Assembly: GCA_964446585.1 (NCBI GenBank)
Contig: CAYUPI010000081.1
Span: 1-22,698 of the forward strand
From: CAYUPI01 sp964446585
Lineage (GTDB): Bacteria > Verrucomicrobiota > Verrucomicrobiia > Limisphaerales > UBA8199
Length of the DNA: 22,698 nucleotides
Reading direction: 5' to 3'
This document shows, piece by piece, positions 1 to 8,068 of this stretch (positions are counted from its first letter, which is position 1; each line of letters opens with the position of its first letter). The position numbers and the translations under genes were made by a program. Under the pieces are notes generated by a model. The model was not told where the DNA came from, did no database searches, and saw nothing but the letters and a program-made list of their open reading frames with translations.

Positions 1-15
1 GATGAGGAACCGTTC

Positions 16-324
16 TCACGCCTCCATTATGGTGGTAGTGTCAAGATGCGCTCTGCGGTCGAGGCACAGCGCCCGCGTCGCGCGATTGGTCTGATCGGTT
101 GAACTGATGAAGACGTGGTCCTCCCAGACCACGGGCGTCGCCGCCGCCGGCCCGGGCAGCGGCGCGCACCACTTGATGTTCTCGGTCTTTGAAAACGTTG
201 TGGGGAGATTTTTCTCGGTGGTCGAGCCGTTAAAAAATGGCCCGCGCCATTGCGGCCAGTTCTCGGCGCGAAGGGACGTAGTGAATAGGAGCGCCAGTGC
301 GCCGGCGCATGACAATAGTCTCAT
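16..324 (-). pseudogene. Truncated PQQ-like beta-propeller (BamB-like) secreted protein, N-terminal fragment
   Basis: Reading leftward from an ATG at 324, the 102-residue product has a signal peptide (MRLLSCAGALALLFTTSLRA). Next comes the ENWPQWRGP opening that is highly typical of PQQ-type beta-propeller proteins of Verrucomicrobiota and Planctomycetes, then IKWCAPLPGPAAATPVVWEDHVFISS, the normal first blade. Family members run to about 400 residues or more, and the fold would normally continue after ALCLDRR. Here the resemblance ends at that point and the frame stops at 16-18. The other two frames are also closed within a few codons, so one frameshift would not restore the gene. It therefore looks like a gene remnant truncated by rearrangement, or an assembly junction. 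An in-frame upstream extension reaches 654 but only antisense to the ABC ATPase gene, so I start at 324. The segment 325-444 is the intergenic region shared with that divergent gene. Confidence 0.6.
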
Positions 325-444
325 AGTGTATCGCGCCAATAATTTGCCGGACCTCTGACACAATGGCAACCGGATCCGAGCGTTGGATCTCCCAGGGTTC
401 AGAGCGAACTCGACTTTCGGCTGTTGCCGATTGAACCTGCGGGG

Positions 445-1587
445 ATGGCGCGAGTGGTCCTTGAGAACTTGAGGAAGGTCTTTCTCGGATCGAGAGATGA
501 GACCATCACGGCCGTGGACAAGGTGAGTCTGGCGGTTGAAGAAGGGGAACTCCTGGTATTGGTGGGTCCGTCGGGTTGCGGCAAGACGACGACGTTGCGC
601 CTGATTGCCGGGCTGGAAGAACCCGCCGCGGGCACCGTTGCCATCGACGGCCAAGTGGTCAATCGCGTCCTGCCCAAGGACCGCGACATCGCGATGGTGT
701 TTCAGAATTACGCTCTATATCCCCACATGTCGGTTTACGAGAACATGGCGTTCGGCTTGATCTTGAGGAAGTGCCCCAAAGCGGAAATTGAGCGGCGGGT
801 GGAGTCGGCGGCAGAGCTGCTCGATCTGACGGCCTGCCTGGAGCGGAGGCCGGCGGCGCTGTCCGGAGGTCAGCGACAGCGCGTGGCTCTGGGCCGGGCC
901 ATCGTGCGCCAGCCCAAAGTGTTCTTATTCGACGAGCCGCTCTCAAATCTCGATCCGCAGATGCGCGCCCAGATGCGCGTCGAACTCTCGCGACTGCATC
1001 GGCGACTCGGTTCCACTATGATTTACGTCACGCACGATCCCGTCGAGGCGATGACACTAGGCCAACGCATTGCCGTGATGAAAGCGGGAGCCATTCAACA
1101 GGTCGCGGCTCCCATGGAGCTCTACCGGCGCCCGGCCAACCTGTTTGTGGCCGGGTTCATCGGTTGGCCACCGATGAACTTATTGCTCGGCACATTGCTG
1201 GAAAAAGGCCATACGCTTTTCTTCCAGGAACGATGCGGTAATGGAGCGCCGGCCGGCCGGCGGATTACTGTGCGCCTGGAGCAAGAATCCGCTGCACCGC
1301 TGCGGAATCGAATTGGCCAGAAGGTCGTTCTGGGCATCCGCCCGGAACATATCTCCGACCAACTAACGGCTCCGGACAGCGCAGCGGATCAGACCGTCGA
1401 GGCGCTGGCCGAGGCGATCGAGCCGACTGGCGCACAAACATATCTGCGCCTGGCCAGTGAAGCCCATTCCTTGATCGCGCGAACTGACGACGCAGACGAC
1501 ACAAAAACGAACCGCAGGATTAGGCTCATGTTCGACATGCGCCACGCGCAGTTCTTCGATCCAACGACAGAGAAAATGATAGGCTGA
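445..1587 (+). CDS. ABC transporter ATP-binding protein, MalK/UgpC (sugar importer) type
   Basis: A 380-residue cytoplasmic ATPase that would energise an ABC importer, probably for a sugar or polyol. Every nucleotide-binding motif is intact: Walker A GPSGCGKTT (41-49), Q-loop FQNYALYP (Q87), signature LSGGQRQR (139-146), Walker B VFLFDEP (D163, E164), D-loop SNLD and switch His197 in YVTHD. About 130 C-terminal residues follow, including LGIRPEHI, as expected for the MOP/TOBE regulatory domain of the MalK/UgpC/MsmK group. The length is normal for that group. I chose the ATG at 445 because MARVVLENLRKVF is the usual opening; a TTG at 424 would add seven residues. No binding protein or importer permease is encoded in the window, so it may serve distant permeases, as MsmK-like ATPases do. 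The next gene starts 36 nt downstream on the same strand and may be co-transcribed, but it is a different permease class. Confidence 0.92.
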   Translation: MARVVLENLRKVFLGSRDETITAVDKVSLAVEEGELLVLVGPSGCGKTTTLRLIAGLEEPAAGTVAIDGQVVNRVLPKDRDIAMVFQNYALYPHMSVYENMAFGLILRKCPKAEIERRVESAAELLDLTACLERRPAALSGGQRQRVALGRAIVRQPKVFLFDEPLSNLDPQMRAQMRVELSRLHRRLGSTMIYVTHDPVEAMTLGQRIAVMKAGAIQQVAAPMELYRRPANLFVAGFIGWPPMNLLLGTLLEKGHTLFFQERCGNGAPAGRRITVRLEQESAAPLRNRIGQKVVLGIRPEHISDQLTAPDSAADQTVEALAEAIEPTGAQTYLRLASEAHSLIARTDDADDTKTNRRIRLMFDMRHAQFFDPTTEKMIG

Positions 1588-1623
1588 GCTTCGCTATCAT
1601 GGAGCAAAAAGCAAGTTTCCGGA

Positions 1624-4599
1624 ATGACCCTTTTGCCCATTGTTGAGCGCGAGCTGCGCCGGGCCGCGCGGGCGCGGGCAACCTACTGGACACGCCTGGC
1701 GCTCGGGTTGGTGGCGATATTCCTTGCGGCGTGCATTTTTATCGTCACTTCCGGCTTGCCGCCGGAGCAGATCGGACGTTACGTTTTCGAAGGACTGGCC
1801 GGACTGATCTTTGTTTATTGCCTGGCCCACGGACGGCGTTCGACCGCCGATTGCCTCAGCCAGGAAAAACGCGAGGGAACTCTCGGCCTGCTTTTTCTAA
1901 CCGACCTTAGGGGCCATGACGTGGTGCTGGGCAAGCTGGCGGCGACATCGCTACGGGGCTTTTACGGATTGCTAGCGGTATTTCCCGTGCTCGCGGTGCC
2001 ACTGCTCATGGGCGGCATCACCCCTGGCGAATTCTGGCGCATGGTGCTGGTGCTGGTCGTCACGTTCCTGTGTTCGCTGGCAATCGGGATGCTCGGCTCG
2101 GCGCTGAGCCGCGAGTTCCGGCGCGCGATGGCAGTCAACTTCTTTCTGCTGCTGCTGCTGTGGGGAGTGCCTCCCGCCATTGCCTCGGCCATCCTCTACT
2201 TCAACCCTGCCAACCCCATCATCCCAGAGCTGTGCTATTCCTGCCCGGTGTATGCCTTTTATCTTTGCAGCGATGCTCAGTACAAAGTGGCAGCGGAGCG
2301 CTTCTGGTGGTCGGTGGGAGAGATTCATGGGTTGATGTTGGTGCTTCTCCTGCTGGCAAGCTGGCTTGTGCGGCGGACATGGCAGGAGCGGCCCGCCGCT
2401 GCTCAACAGTGGGGCTGGCGCCGGTTCTGGCACAGATGGAGTTATGGCAGCCAGACCGGGCAAAGAGAATTCCGCAAAACGAGCCTGGACGTGAACGCAT
2501 TCTACTGGCTGGCCGCGCGAGCCAGGCTCAAACCCGTTCACGTGTGGACGTTTTTGGGGTTCATGGCAGCGTGGTGGCTGGTGGGATGGGCAACCTCCGG
2601 CCATCTGTGGTTGGATCCGTCTGTCGCGGTCCTCACGGCATTACTGCTGAACTGTACGCTCAAAGTGTGGGTGGCGATCGAGGCGGGCCAGCAATTGGCG
2701 GAAGACCAAAGAGCGGGCGCATTCGAATCAATGCTCTCCTCCTCGCTGAGGGTGCGGGACATCCTGCGCGGGCAACTGTTGGCACTGAAGCGGCAGTTTC
2801 TTTGGCCGCTCGTCACCGTGATTGCGGTGGAACTGCTCTCCATGTGGTGGCTGCATCGGCGTTTGCTGCCGCCGTTTCCCGTCACCTGGCTGGCGGCTCT
2901 GGTCGTGCTCCTCGCCGATGTAACAGCTCTGAGCTGCGTTGGCATGCGAAGAGCGTTGACTGCTCGGAGCCATAATCACGCGACCATCCGCACGGTGTTC
3001 CGGGTCCTGCTGACGCCCTGGGCATTGCTTGGGCTTGTCGTGGTCATTGGGACCACTTGGTATGTCTTGATCCTCGGCAGGGAGTGGTCGCCCGGTTGGA
3101 ACTTTTACCTGGGCCTTTGGTTTGGGTTCAGTCTCCTGACCGATCTAGTTCTGGGCATGGTGGCCTGGTGGCAGTTGAATACGCAGTTCCGCCAATTGGC
3201 TTTACGCCAGCTCCATCGACGCACCGAGTTGATTACGCGTACAGCGGATACTTCCAAGGGACCCCGGTCGAGCACCTCACCGCTTCCGTCTCCCATTGCC
3301 GAGAGTTCATCCGATCCGAGACTTAATGTCCCTGCGCGGCAAGATCGTGGGCCGGTGTTTCGTTTATTTGGAAAGCCAGGAGTCATTGTTGTATCGAGCT
3401 TCCTCGTGGTTGCCCTCGGCCTGGTTTTGTGGGTATCCCGCGCGCCATCCTCGGCCGCCATGGTGGTCGCCATCACCCGGAGCAACGCGCCCGTTCGAGT
3501 TTCTTCCGGGGGCAATGGCGCTCTGATCATTCTGCCGGACGGTTCCCTCTGGCGTTGGGGCGTGGCCCCCGGGGTACCGGGAGCAGTGCGCGCGATCGTC
3601 CCCGAGCAGATTGGAACCAATCGCGATTGGGTCCAGGCCTCCGGAATATTTAACCGCTTCATCGGTCTGCGCAGCGATGGAACGATTTGGGATTCGGACT
3701 CGAATGGCAAGCATGGACAAGACGCTTCTGCTCTCCTCGCGACAGGTTTCATCCCAGAAGGCCAGCAACTGCGCTGGGTTGCAGTCGGCACTGGTTCAAC
3801 GGGACCGACCGCGCTGCGGAGCGATGGGACGCTCTGGGCCTGGACGAACAGTCCCATGCTTCAGGCTGGGGGCGGCTACTCCCAGAAGCGAATCGGCACG
3901 GATGATGACTGGATTTCGTTCTGCTGTTCCTGGGGTGGCTCACTTGGTTTGAGGAGAAATGGCACTCTTTGGGCCTGGGGACCTGTCCCAATCTGGGGAA
4001 CTCCAATGAACTCGACCGTGAACCTGCCAGTCCCGACCCAAGTCTGCCGCGAAACCAATTGGGCAGAATTCGTTATGGTCGGCTACCCCCTGGTGTTGAC
4101 GCGCTCGGGAGAACTCTGGGAGCCTTTCCACGCGGCTCCAAACTCTGAATCTCCCGCAACTTCAACCTGCCGCCCGCTGGTTTCCAATGCGGCGCCGGAA
4201 CGTGTGGCCATGGCGATGTGCGATAAACCGAAGCTCTATCAGTTGCGCCGTGACGGTTCCCTTTGGGAGACCACCTACCTGTTCGGGTCCGGGGTGGCGA
4301 CGTCGGATGAGTGGCGCCGCGTCGGCAAACGGTCCGATTGGGTTTCACTTTTTAGCGGGGGCGGCACAGCTTTCGGAATGACGTCGGACGGCGTGCTTTG
4401 GACATGGGGCTTTGACCTTGGTAGGCAGCCAACTCAAAATTTTGCTGCGCGCCTTAAGCTGATGCAGCTTCGTGTCACATCCATGTTCAGCTCGACACCC
4501 AGGCCGATGCCGGCGGGCACAACGCCAGCCTATAACAAAAAACCACGGCCCTTGCTCCGAGTGGTCAGCACGAACCCGACTTCGGAAGGCCGTCCCTAA
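1624..4599 (+). CDS. ABC-2-type membrane protein fused to a C-terminal RCC1-like repeat domain
   Basis: A single continuous 991-residue reading frame with two parts. Residues 1 to about 520 hold roughly twelve hydrophobic segments (for example 24-44, 105-130, 135-160, 170-195, 235-252, 308-325, 395-410, 458-480 and 490-515). They resemble ABC-2-type permeases of this phylum, including the cytoplasmic stretch LSQEKREGTLGLLFLTDL and, in the second half, EDQRAGAFESMLSSSLRVRDIL. A Ser/Pro-rich linker and a further membrane span at about 583-606 lead to residues about 625-960. This last part carries seven copies of a motif of the type L-x-x-D-G-x-L-W, such as LPDGSLWRWG, LRSDGTLWAW, LRRNGTLWAWG and MTSDGVLWTWG. 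Those are RCC1-like repeats, and seven suits a seven-bladed propeller, probably outside the cytoplasmic membrane. ABC-2 permeases normally pair with a different ATPase class from the MalK-like one just upstream. The transported substrate and the propeller's ligand are unknown. Confidence 0.8.
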   Translation: MTLLPIVERELRRAARARATYWTRLALGLVAIFLAACIFIVTSGLPPEQIGRYVFEGLAGLIFVYCLAHGRRSTADCLSQEKREGTLGLLFLTDLRGHDVVLGKLAATSLRGFYGLLAVFPVLAVPLLMGGITPGEFWRMVLVLVVTFLCSLAIGMLGSALSREFRRAMAVNFFLLLLLWGVPPAIASAILYFNPANPIIPELCYSCPVYAFYLCSDAQYKVAAERFWWSVGEIHGLMLVLLLLASWLVRRTWQERPAAAQQWGWRRFWHRWSYGSQTGQREFRKTSLDVNAFYWLAARARLKPVHVWTFLGFMAAWWLVGWATSGHLWLDPSVAVLTALLLNCTLKVWVAIEAGQQLAEDQRAGAFESMLSSSLRVRDILRGQLLALKRQFLWPLVTVIAVELLSMWWLHRRLLPPFPVTWLAALVVLLADVTALSCVGMRRALTARSHNHATIRTVFRVLLTPWALLGLVVVIGTTWYVLILGREWSPGWNFYLGLWFGFSLLTDLVLGMVAWWQLNTQFRQLALRQLHRRTELITRTADTSKGPRSSTSPLPSPIAESSSDPRLNVPARQDRGPVFRLFGKPGVIVVSSFLVVALGLVLWVSRAPSSAAMVVAITRSNAPVRVSSGGNGALIILPDGSLWRWGVAPGVPGAVRAIVPEQIGTNRDWVQASGIFNRFIGLRSDGTIWDSDSNGKHGQDASALLATGFIPEGQQLRWVAVGTGSTGPTALRSDGTLWAWTNSPMLQAGGGYSQKRIGTDDDWISFCCSWGGSLGLRRNGTLWAWGPVPIWGTPMNSTVNLPVPTQVCRETNWAEFVMVGYPLVLTRSGELWEPFHAAPNSESPATSTCRPLVSNAAPERVAMAMCDKPKLYQLRRDGSLWETTYLFGSGVATSDEWRRVGKRSDWVSLFSGGGTAFGMTSDGVLWTWGFDLGRQPTQNFAARLKLMQLRVTSMFSSTPRPMPAGTTPAYNKKPRPLLRVVSTNPTSEGRP

Positions 4600-4711
4600 C
4601 GACGGGGTGAGTGCGCTTCGAGTTCTTCAATCGCGAAGCCTTGAATGACTTGGCTGGGTTTCGACAATTTTTGCTCGCGAATTTTTCCGTTGAAAGTATA
4701 GCCTCGGCGCG

Positions 4712-6190
4712 ATGCTCAACTACATCTGGCTGGGGTTGATCCTGCTGGCCGTGATCATCGGCGGTTGCGTGGGCAACCTGAAGGCCGTAACAGACAAGAG
4801 CTTCGAGTTGGCCAAGTACGCTGTGCTGGACACGGCGTTTCCACTGCTGGGCATCATGGCGCTGTGGCTGGGTACCATGCGGGTAGCAGAGCGGGCCGGG
4901 TTGGTAAGTTTGCTCGCGCGCGGGTTGCGGCCAGTGATGCGCTGGCTGTTCCCAGACGTGCCTGCCGAACATCCGGCGATGGGCTCCATGGTACTGAACA
5001 TCGCCGCGAACATGCTCGGCCTCGGCAACGCCGCCACGCCGCTTGGTCTGCGCGCGATGAGAGATCTCGATTCACTCAATCCACGACCGGGCACGCCGAC
5101 GGACGCCATGTGCATGTTTCTGGCGATTAACACCAGCTCGGTGCAACTCATCCCAGTCACGGCCATCGCGATCCTGGCGGCGAATCACTCGATCAATCCG
5201 ACGGCGATTGTCGGCACTTCGATCCTGGCGACGGGCTGCGCCGCCATTTCTGCGGTAACTATGACAAAGCTTCTGGCGCGGCTGCCGATTTTTCATCTGC
5301 CGGCCGTGGCGAGCGCGCCTGTTCGTCCCACGCCGATCTCGAGTGAGCCGGGAGCTGAGGGAATAAGAAAACCTCTCACCCCGGCCTTCTCCCCTTCGGA
5401 AGGGGGGATGGGGAATCGTCGGCAACCCGACCGCGAAGCTGTATTTATGGCCGGGGCGGAGGAAAAGACAGGAGCGGAGCGTCCTTCTGAGGACGAGCCG
5501 GTACTGAGAGAATCTGCCGCGCTGCAACCTTTGCCGGGGTGGGGCGTTGCTCTGTTGATAACGTTTGGCCTCTTCTTTTTTTGGCTCTATCTGAAATTGG
5601 CTTTCCCTGCGGCATTCGGCTACGAGGTGCCGCAAGACACGGCGAATCAAACCGTCTTCGTCCGGATCGTGGAAGCGATTTCGAAGCTCTCGGTTCCATT
5701 CATACTATCCTTTTTTCCGCTCTATGCCGCGCTGCGCCGCCGGAAGGTCTATGAGGATTTTGTGGAAGGTGCGAAGGAAGGATTTGAAGTCGCCATACGC
5801 ATCATTCCCTATCTGGTGGCGATACTTGTAGCCATCGGGATGTTTCGCGCGGCCGGGGGAATTGACCTGCTGAGCAAGGCCTTGGGCTCGGCCATGCGGG
5901 TGGTGGGTTTCCCACCAGACTTGCTGCCTCTGGTGCTGATGCGTCCGTTGAGCGGCAGCGGTACGCTGGGCATCTTCACCGAATTGGTCAAGAATGTCGG
6001 ACCTGACAGTCTGGTGGCGCGGACGGCAGGCACGATTTATGGTAGTACGGAAACAACGTTTTACGTGCTGGCGGTTTATTTCGGCTCGGTCGGCGTCAAA
6101 AAAGCCCGCTATGCGCTGCTTGCCGGACTAACGGCCGATTTCGTCGGCGTGGTCGCCTCGGTGATTATCTGCCGGCTGGTATTTGGCTGA
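4712..6190 (+). CDS. Fused spore-maturation protein SpmA-SpmB (nucleoside-recognition domain membrane protein)
   Basis: A 492-residue polytopic membrane protein in which the two normally separate genes spmA and spmB form one chain. The SpmA-like half (1 to about 205) includes the conserved NIAANMLGLGNAATPLG segment and MCMFLAINTSSVQLIP. The SpmB-like half (about 275-492) includes FVEGAKEGFEVAIRIIPYLVAILVAIGMFRAAGG, RPLSGSGTLG and GSTETTFYVLAVYFGSVGVKKARYAL. In Bacillus these proteins affect spore-core dehydration. In non-sporulating bacteria the family is a Gate-domain membrane protein of unclear, possibly transport, function. The junction (about 210-270) is unusually long and Pro/Gly/Glu-rich, and contains a palindromic repeat at 5372-5413 read in frame (LTPAFSPSEGGMG). 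Otherwise the halves look intact. The ATG at 4712 begins directly with a membrane span. The 112-nt gap before the gene shows no clear promoter. Confidence 0.88.
   Translation: MLNYIWLGLILLAVIIGGCVGNLKAVTDKSFELAKYAVLDTAFPLLGIMALWLGTMRVAERAGLVSLLARGLRPVMRWLFPDVPAEHPAMGSMVLNIAANMLGLGNAATPLGLRAMRDLDSLNPRPGTPTDAMCMFLAINTSSVQLIPVTAIAILAANHSINPTAIVGTSILATGCAAISAVTMTKLLARLPIFHLPAVASAPVRPTPISSEPGAEGIRKPLTPAFSPSEGGMGNRRQPDREAVFMAGAEEKTGAERPSEDEPVLRESAALQPLPGWGVALLITFGLFFFWLYLKLAFPAAFGYEVPQDTANQTVFVRIVEAISKLSVPFILSFFPLYAALRRRKVYEDFVEGAKEGFEVAIRIIPYLVAILVAIGMFRAAGGIDLLSKALGSAMRVVGFPPDLLPLVLMRPLSGSGTLGIFTELVKNVGPDSLVARTAGTIYGSTETTFYVLAVYFGSVGVKKARYALLAGLTADFVGVVASVIICRLVFG
5372..5413 (+). repeat. Short GC-rich palindromic repeat inserted in frame in the spmAB gene
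   Basis: The DNA contains a CCTCTCACCCCGGCC run followed by a hairpin, CCCCTT (5391-5396), CGG, AAGGGG (5400-5405). It is translated as LTPAFSPSEGG inside the linker between the SpmA and SpmB halves. From memory, repeats of this LTPALSPSEGERG type are widely scattered in Verrucomicrobiota and other environmental genomes. No other copy was found in this window, so repeat status rests on recognition plus the palindrome and its position in a dispensable linker. Confidence 0.6.
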
Positions 6191-6235
6191 ACCGGCTATA
6201 CCAAACCTCGTAGTTGTCCCACCGTGCGGCATCAA

Positions 6236-6290
6236 TCGGCGCTAATTCGGTTCCCGAAGAAAGAATCCTCCGACTGACGTCGGCGGCTAC
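6236..6290 (+). repeat. Dispersed repeat, copy 1 of 3, between convergent genes
   Basis: About 55 nt ending in CGACTGACGTCGGCGGCTAC. It aligns along its length with 21331-21388 (same orientation) and with the reverse complement of 12758-12816. The ending can form a small hairpin, CCGAC-TGAC-GTCGG. It lies between the 3' ends of the spmAB gene (+, ends 6190) and the secreted-protein gene (-, ends 6317). That placement allows an effect on transcript ends, but no U-tract is present. Confidence 0.65.
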
Positions 6291-6316
6291 ATCCAGCCCG
6301 CATGGCAGTGAGAGGA

Positions 6317-7927
6317 TCAAGGTTTGTGCAACCGAAAGAACTGAATGCTGTTTGTCGTCGAAATGCTCAAGCAGATCCGGCCATTGGTAGAGATGGCAGC
6401 ACTCGTATCAACGAGTGACCAGTTGGGAGCGTCTGGAACCGCCGCAGATTCCAAGTTGAAAGCGCTGGCCGCGGTCGGCCAGGAAATGACCAGGTTATTA
6501 GGGCCGGAGTGCGCGACATCGAGCATCGGGACGGCCGTCAGCAGTTCAGTGATCTGCGTCGCCCAAACGCCGCTGTAAATCGGGTACATTTGGATCGTCC
6601 AGAACCGGTTCGGGTCCGCCGGATCGACACAGGTCGAACTGTAGTCACCCCACCGGCTGACATTGCCAAAGCCGGCGAGTTTGTAGCTGGCCGACCCCGA
6701 TTTCAGCAGCAGCGGAGCGCCGAAGGTTGTAATACCATCAACGGTCTCACCGACAACCGCGTAACTGCTGACAAAAGTGCTCGTGCTGCACCCATTGAAC
6801 CCGATGACCGCGGTGCCGGAGAGGTTGGCTGCGATGGATGGATAGAAAAATTCGAGATTCGTATCAGCGATGGTTCCCCACTGGAGCACTTCATGAGTGG
6901 CGGCATTGATCTTGTACCAGCGAAGAGCCGCGCGGTTGCTGATTTCGCAGCTATGGACGCCGTAAAGGATTCCTCCGACCTGATACACCTTTGCGCTGAA
7001 ACGGGTATCGCCGACATCGAGAGTGTCGTTCCCATCCGGTTGAGTGGGGTTCAGGGGCTTATAATAACGTTCGACATTGATATTCGTGGGCAAACTCAAC
7101 GTCGCGGGACCCGGACCGGCGGCATTCTGCACGGCGAAACTTAGGAGATTCGAATGGGAAACCCAATCATAACCCAAATTCCCAACAGCCAACACCGTGC
7201 AAGTCCCCGCGGAGGTATCAAAACTGACTGCAGACTGAAGAATGTAGCCATAGTTAGTCGACTCCAGCAAACCGAACCACGTTCGGTTGGCCGCAATCGG
7301 CGTCGCGCCCAGCAGGTCGGCTTTGGGAATCGACACGAGGGTTTGGCCGAGGTCCAATTCGGTATTGGGCCGGAACAGGAACCCGGCCAGGTACACTCCG
7401 TTGGCATCCAGCCCGAGGGTAGGGAAATCGGCGAAGTTGCCATCGACTGGGTCAGCGGTGAAGGCGAGGCCTTTCCACGAGCCAGTGGGATCCACTGTGG
7501 CCGAAACGGCCAGTACAAAGCGATTGCTAACCTCGTCGGACTGACGCAATTCAATCGCGCAAGCGAACCATCGCTGAACGGAAGGATCGTAGAGGATTCG
7601 CGGGTCAGTAACGATTACTCCTGGATCAAACATCAGTCCTGTCTGGTTCCAAAAATCGGCGCTGGTCATGGTCTGGACCGCGGAGCCATCGGATTTGGCA
7701 TAGATCGTAAACCGGCCGTTGATCAATTCAACGTACTGATCGGGCCCGGCGGCACCATTGCAATCCGGAGGAAGGTACGGCGAATCAATGCCATAGGTGC
7801 TGCCGGTAAAGTTCTGACCGATGGCCACCGCGATGGCGGCGTGGAGCAGCGCGGCGGCGCAGTTCAGGCAGAGGATGACCACGCAGCGCAGGAATAATCG
7901 GCCAGCGAGGGGCGGAAGCGGAATCAT
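6317..7927 (-). CDS. Large secreted protein of unknown function with Verrucomicrobial C-terminal domain
   Basis: The 536-residue product has a signal peptide of about 30 residues (MIPLPPLAGRLFLRCVVILCLNCAAALLHA). A long, Gly/Asp/Asn-rich region without membrane spans follows, containing phrases common in secreted propeller-like proteins (DPRILYDPSVQRWFACAIEL, FADFPTLGLDANGVYLAGF, GFGNVSRWGDYSSTCVDP). I cannot assign a catalytic family. The last 70 or so residues (LVISWPTAASAFNLESA, ending NSIQFFRLHKP) match the short Fn3-like terminal domain seen, from memory, on many exported Verrucomicrobiota proteins. It lies 141 nt downstream of a pseudopilin gene on the same strand. The gap 7928-8068 has only a weak short dyad (GGACTGCGGTCC) and no recognisable promoter. 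A sialidase-like or other propeller role is conceivable but unsupported. Confidence 0.8.
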   Translation of the reverse strand: MIPLPPLAGRLFLRCVVILCLNCAAALLHAAIAVAIGQNFTGSTYGIDSPYLPPDCNGAAGPDQYVELINGRFTIYAKSDGSAVQTMTSADFWNQTGLMFDPGVIVTDPRILYDPSVQRWFACAIELRQSDEVSNRFVLAVSATVDPTGSWKGLAFTADPVDGNFADFPTLGLDANGVYLAGFLFRPNTELDLGQTLVSIPKADLLGATPIAANRTWFGLLESTNYGYILQSAVSFDTSAGTCTVLAVGNLGYDWVSHSNLLSFAVQNAAGPGPATLSLPTNINVERYYKPLNPTQPDGNDTLDVGDTRFSAKVYQVGGILYGVHSCEISNRAALRWYKINAATHEVLQWGTIADTNLEFFYPSIAANLSGTAVIGFNGCSTSTFVSSYAVVGETVDGITTFGAPLLLKSGSASYKLAGFGNVSRWGDYSSTCVDPADPNRFWTIQMYPIYSGVWATQITELLTAVPMLDVAHSGPNNLVISWPTAASAFNLESAAVPDAPNWSLVDTSAAISTNGRICLSISTTNSIQFFRLHKP

Positions 7928-8068
7928 TCAATATGGCTGGACAACTTTTATCTCGAGGCTTTATCTGCCGTGATAGTAGCACAACGGAGGCAAATTGACT
8001 ATTCATTTAGTTGCTTCCGGACTGCGGTCCATCCAAAGTCCAAAGGTCGGACCGACGAAGGACGCGTG

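Noticed and set aside
325..654. Upstream extension of the truncated propeller reading frame
   Set aside because: It runs antisense into the ABC ATPase gene, and the signal peptide clearly begins at 324.
2070..2975. A 301-codon open frame inside the ABC-2/RCC1 gene
   Set aside because: It is another frame of a strongly supported membrane protein gene in GC-rich DNA; its product is Arg/Gly/Ala-rich without motifs.
445..4599. The MalK-like ATPase and the ABC-2/RCC1 protein as one complete transporter
   Set aside because: MalK/UgpC-type ATPases normally drive type I importers, while ABC-2 permeases use a different ATPase class; 36-nt spacing alone does not prove a complex.
7154..7897. A 247-codon plus-strand open frame
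   Set aside because: It lies antisense to the secreted-protein gene, which has a signal peptide and a recognisable terminal domain; the antisense product has no coherent features.
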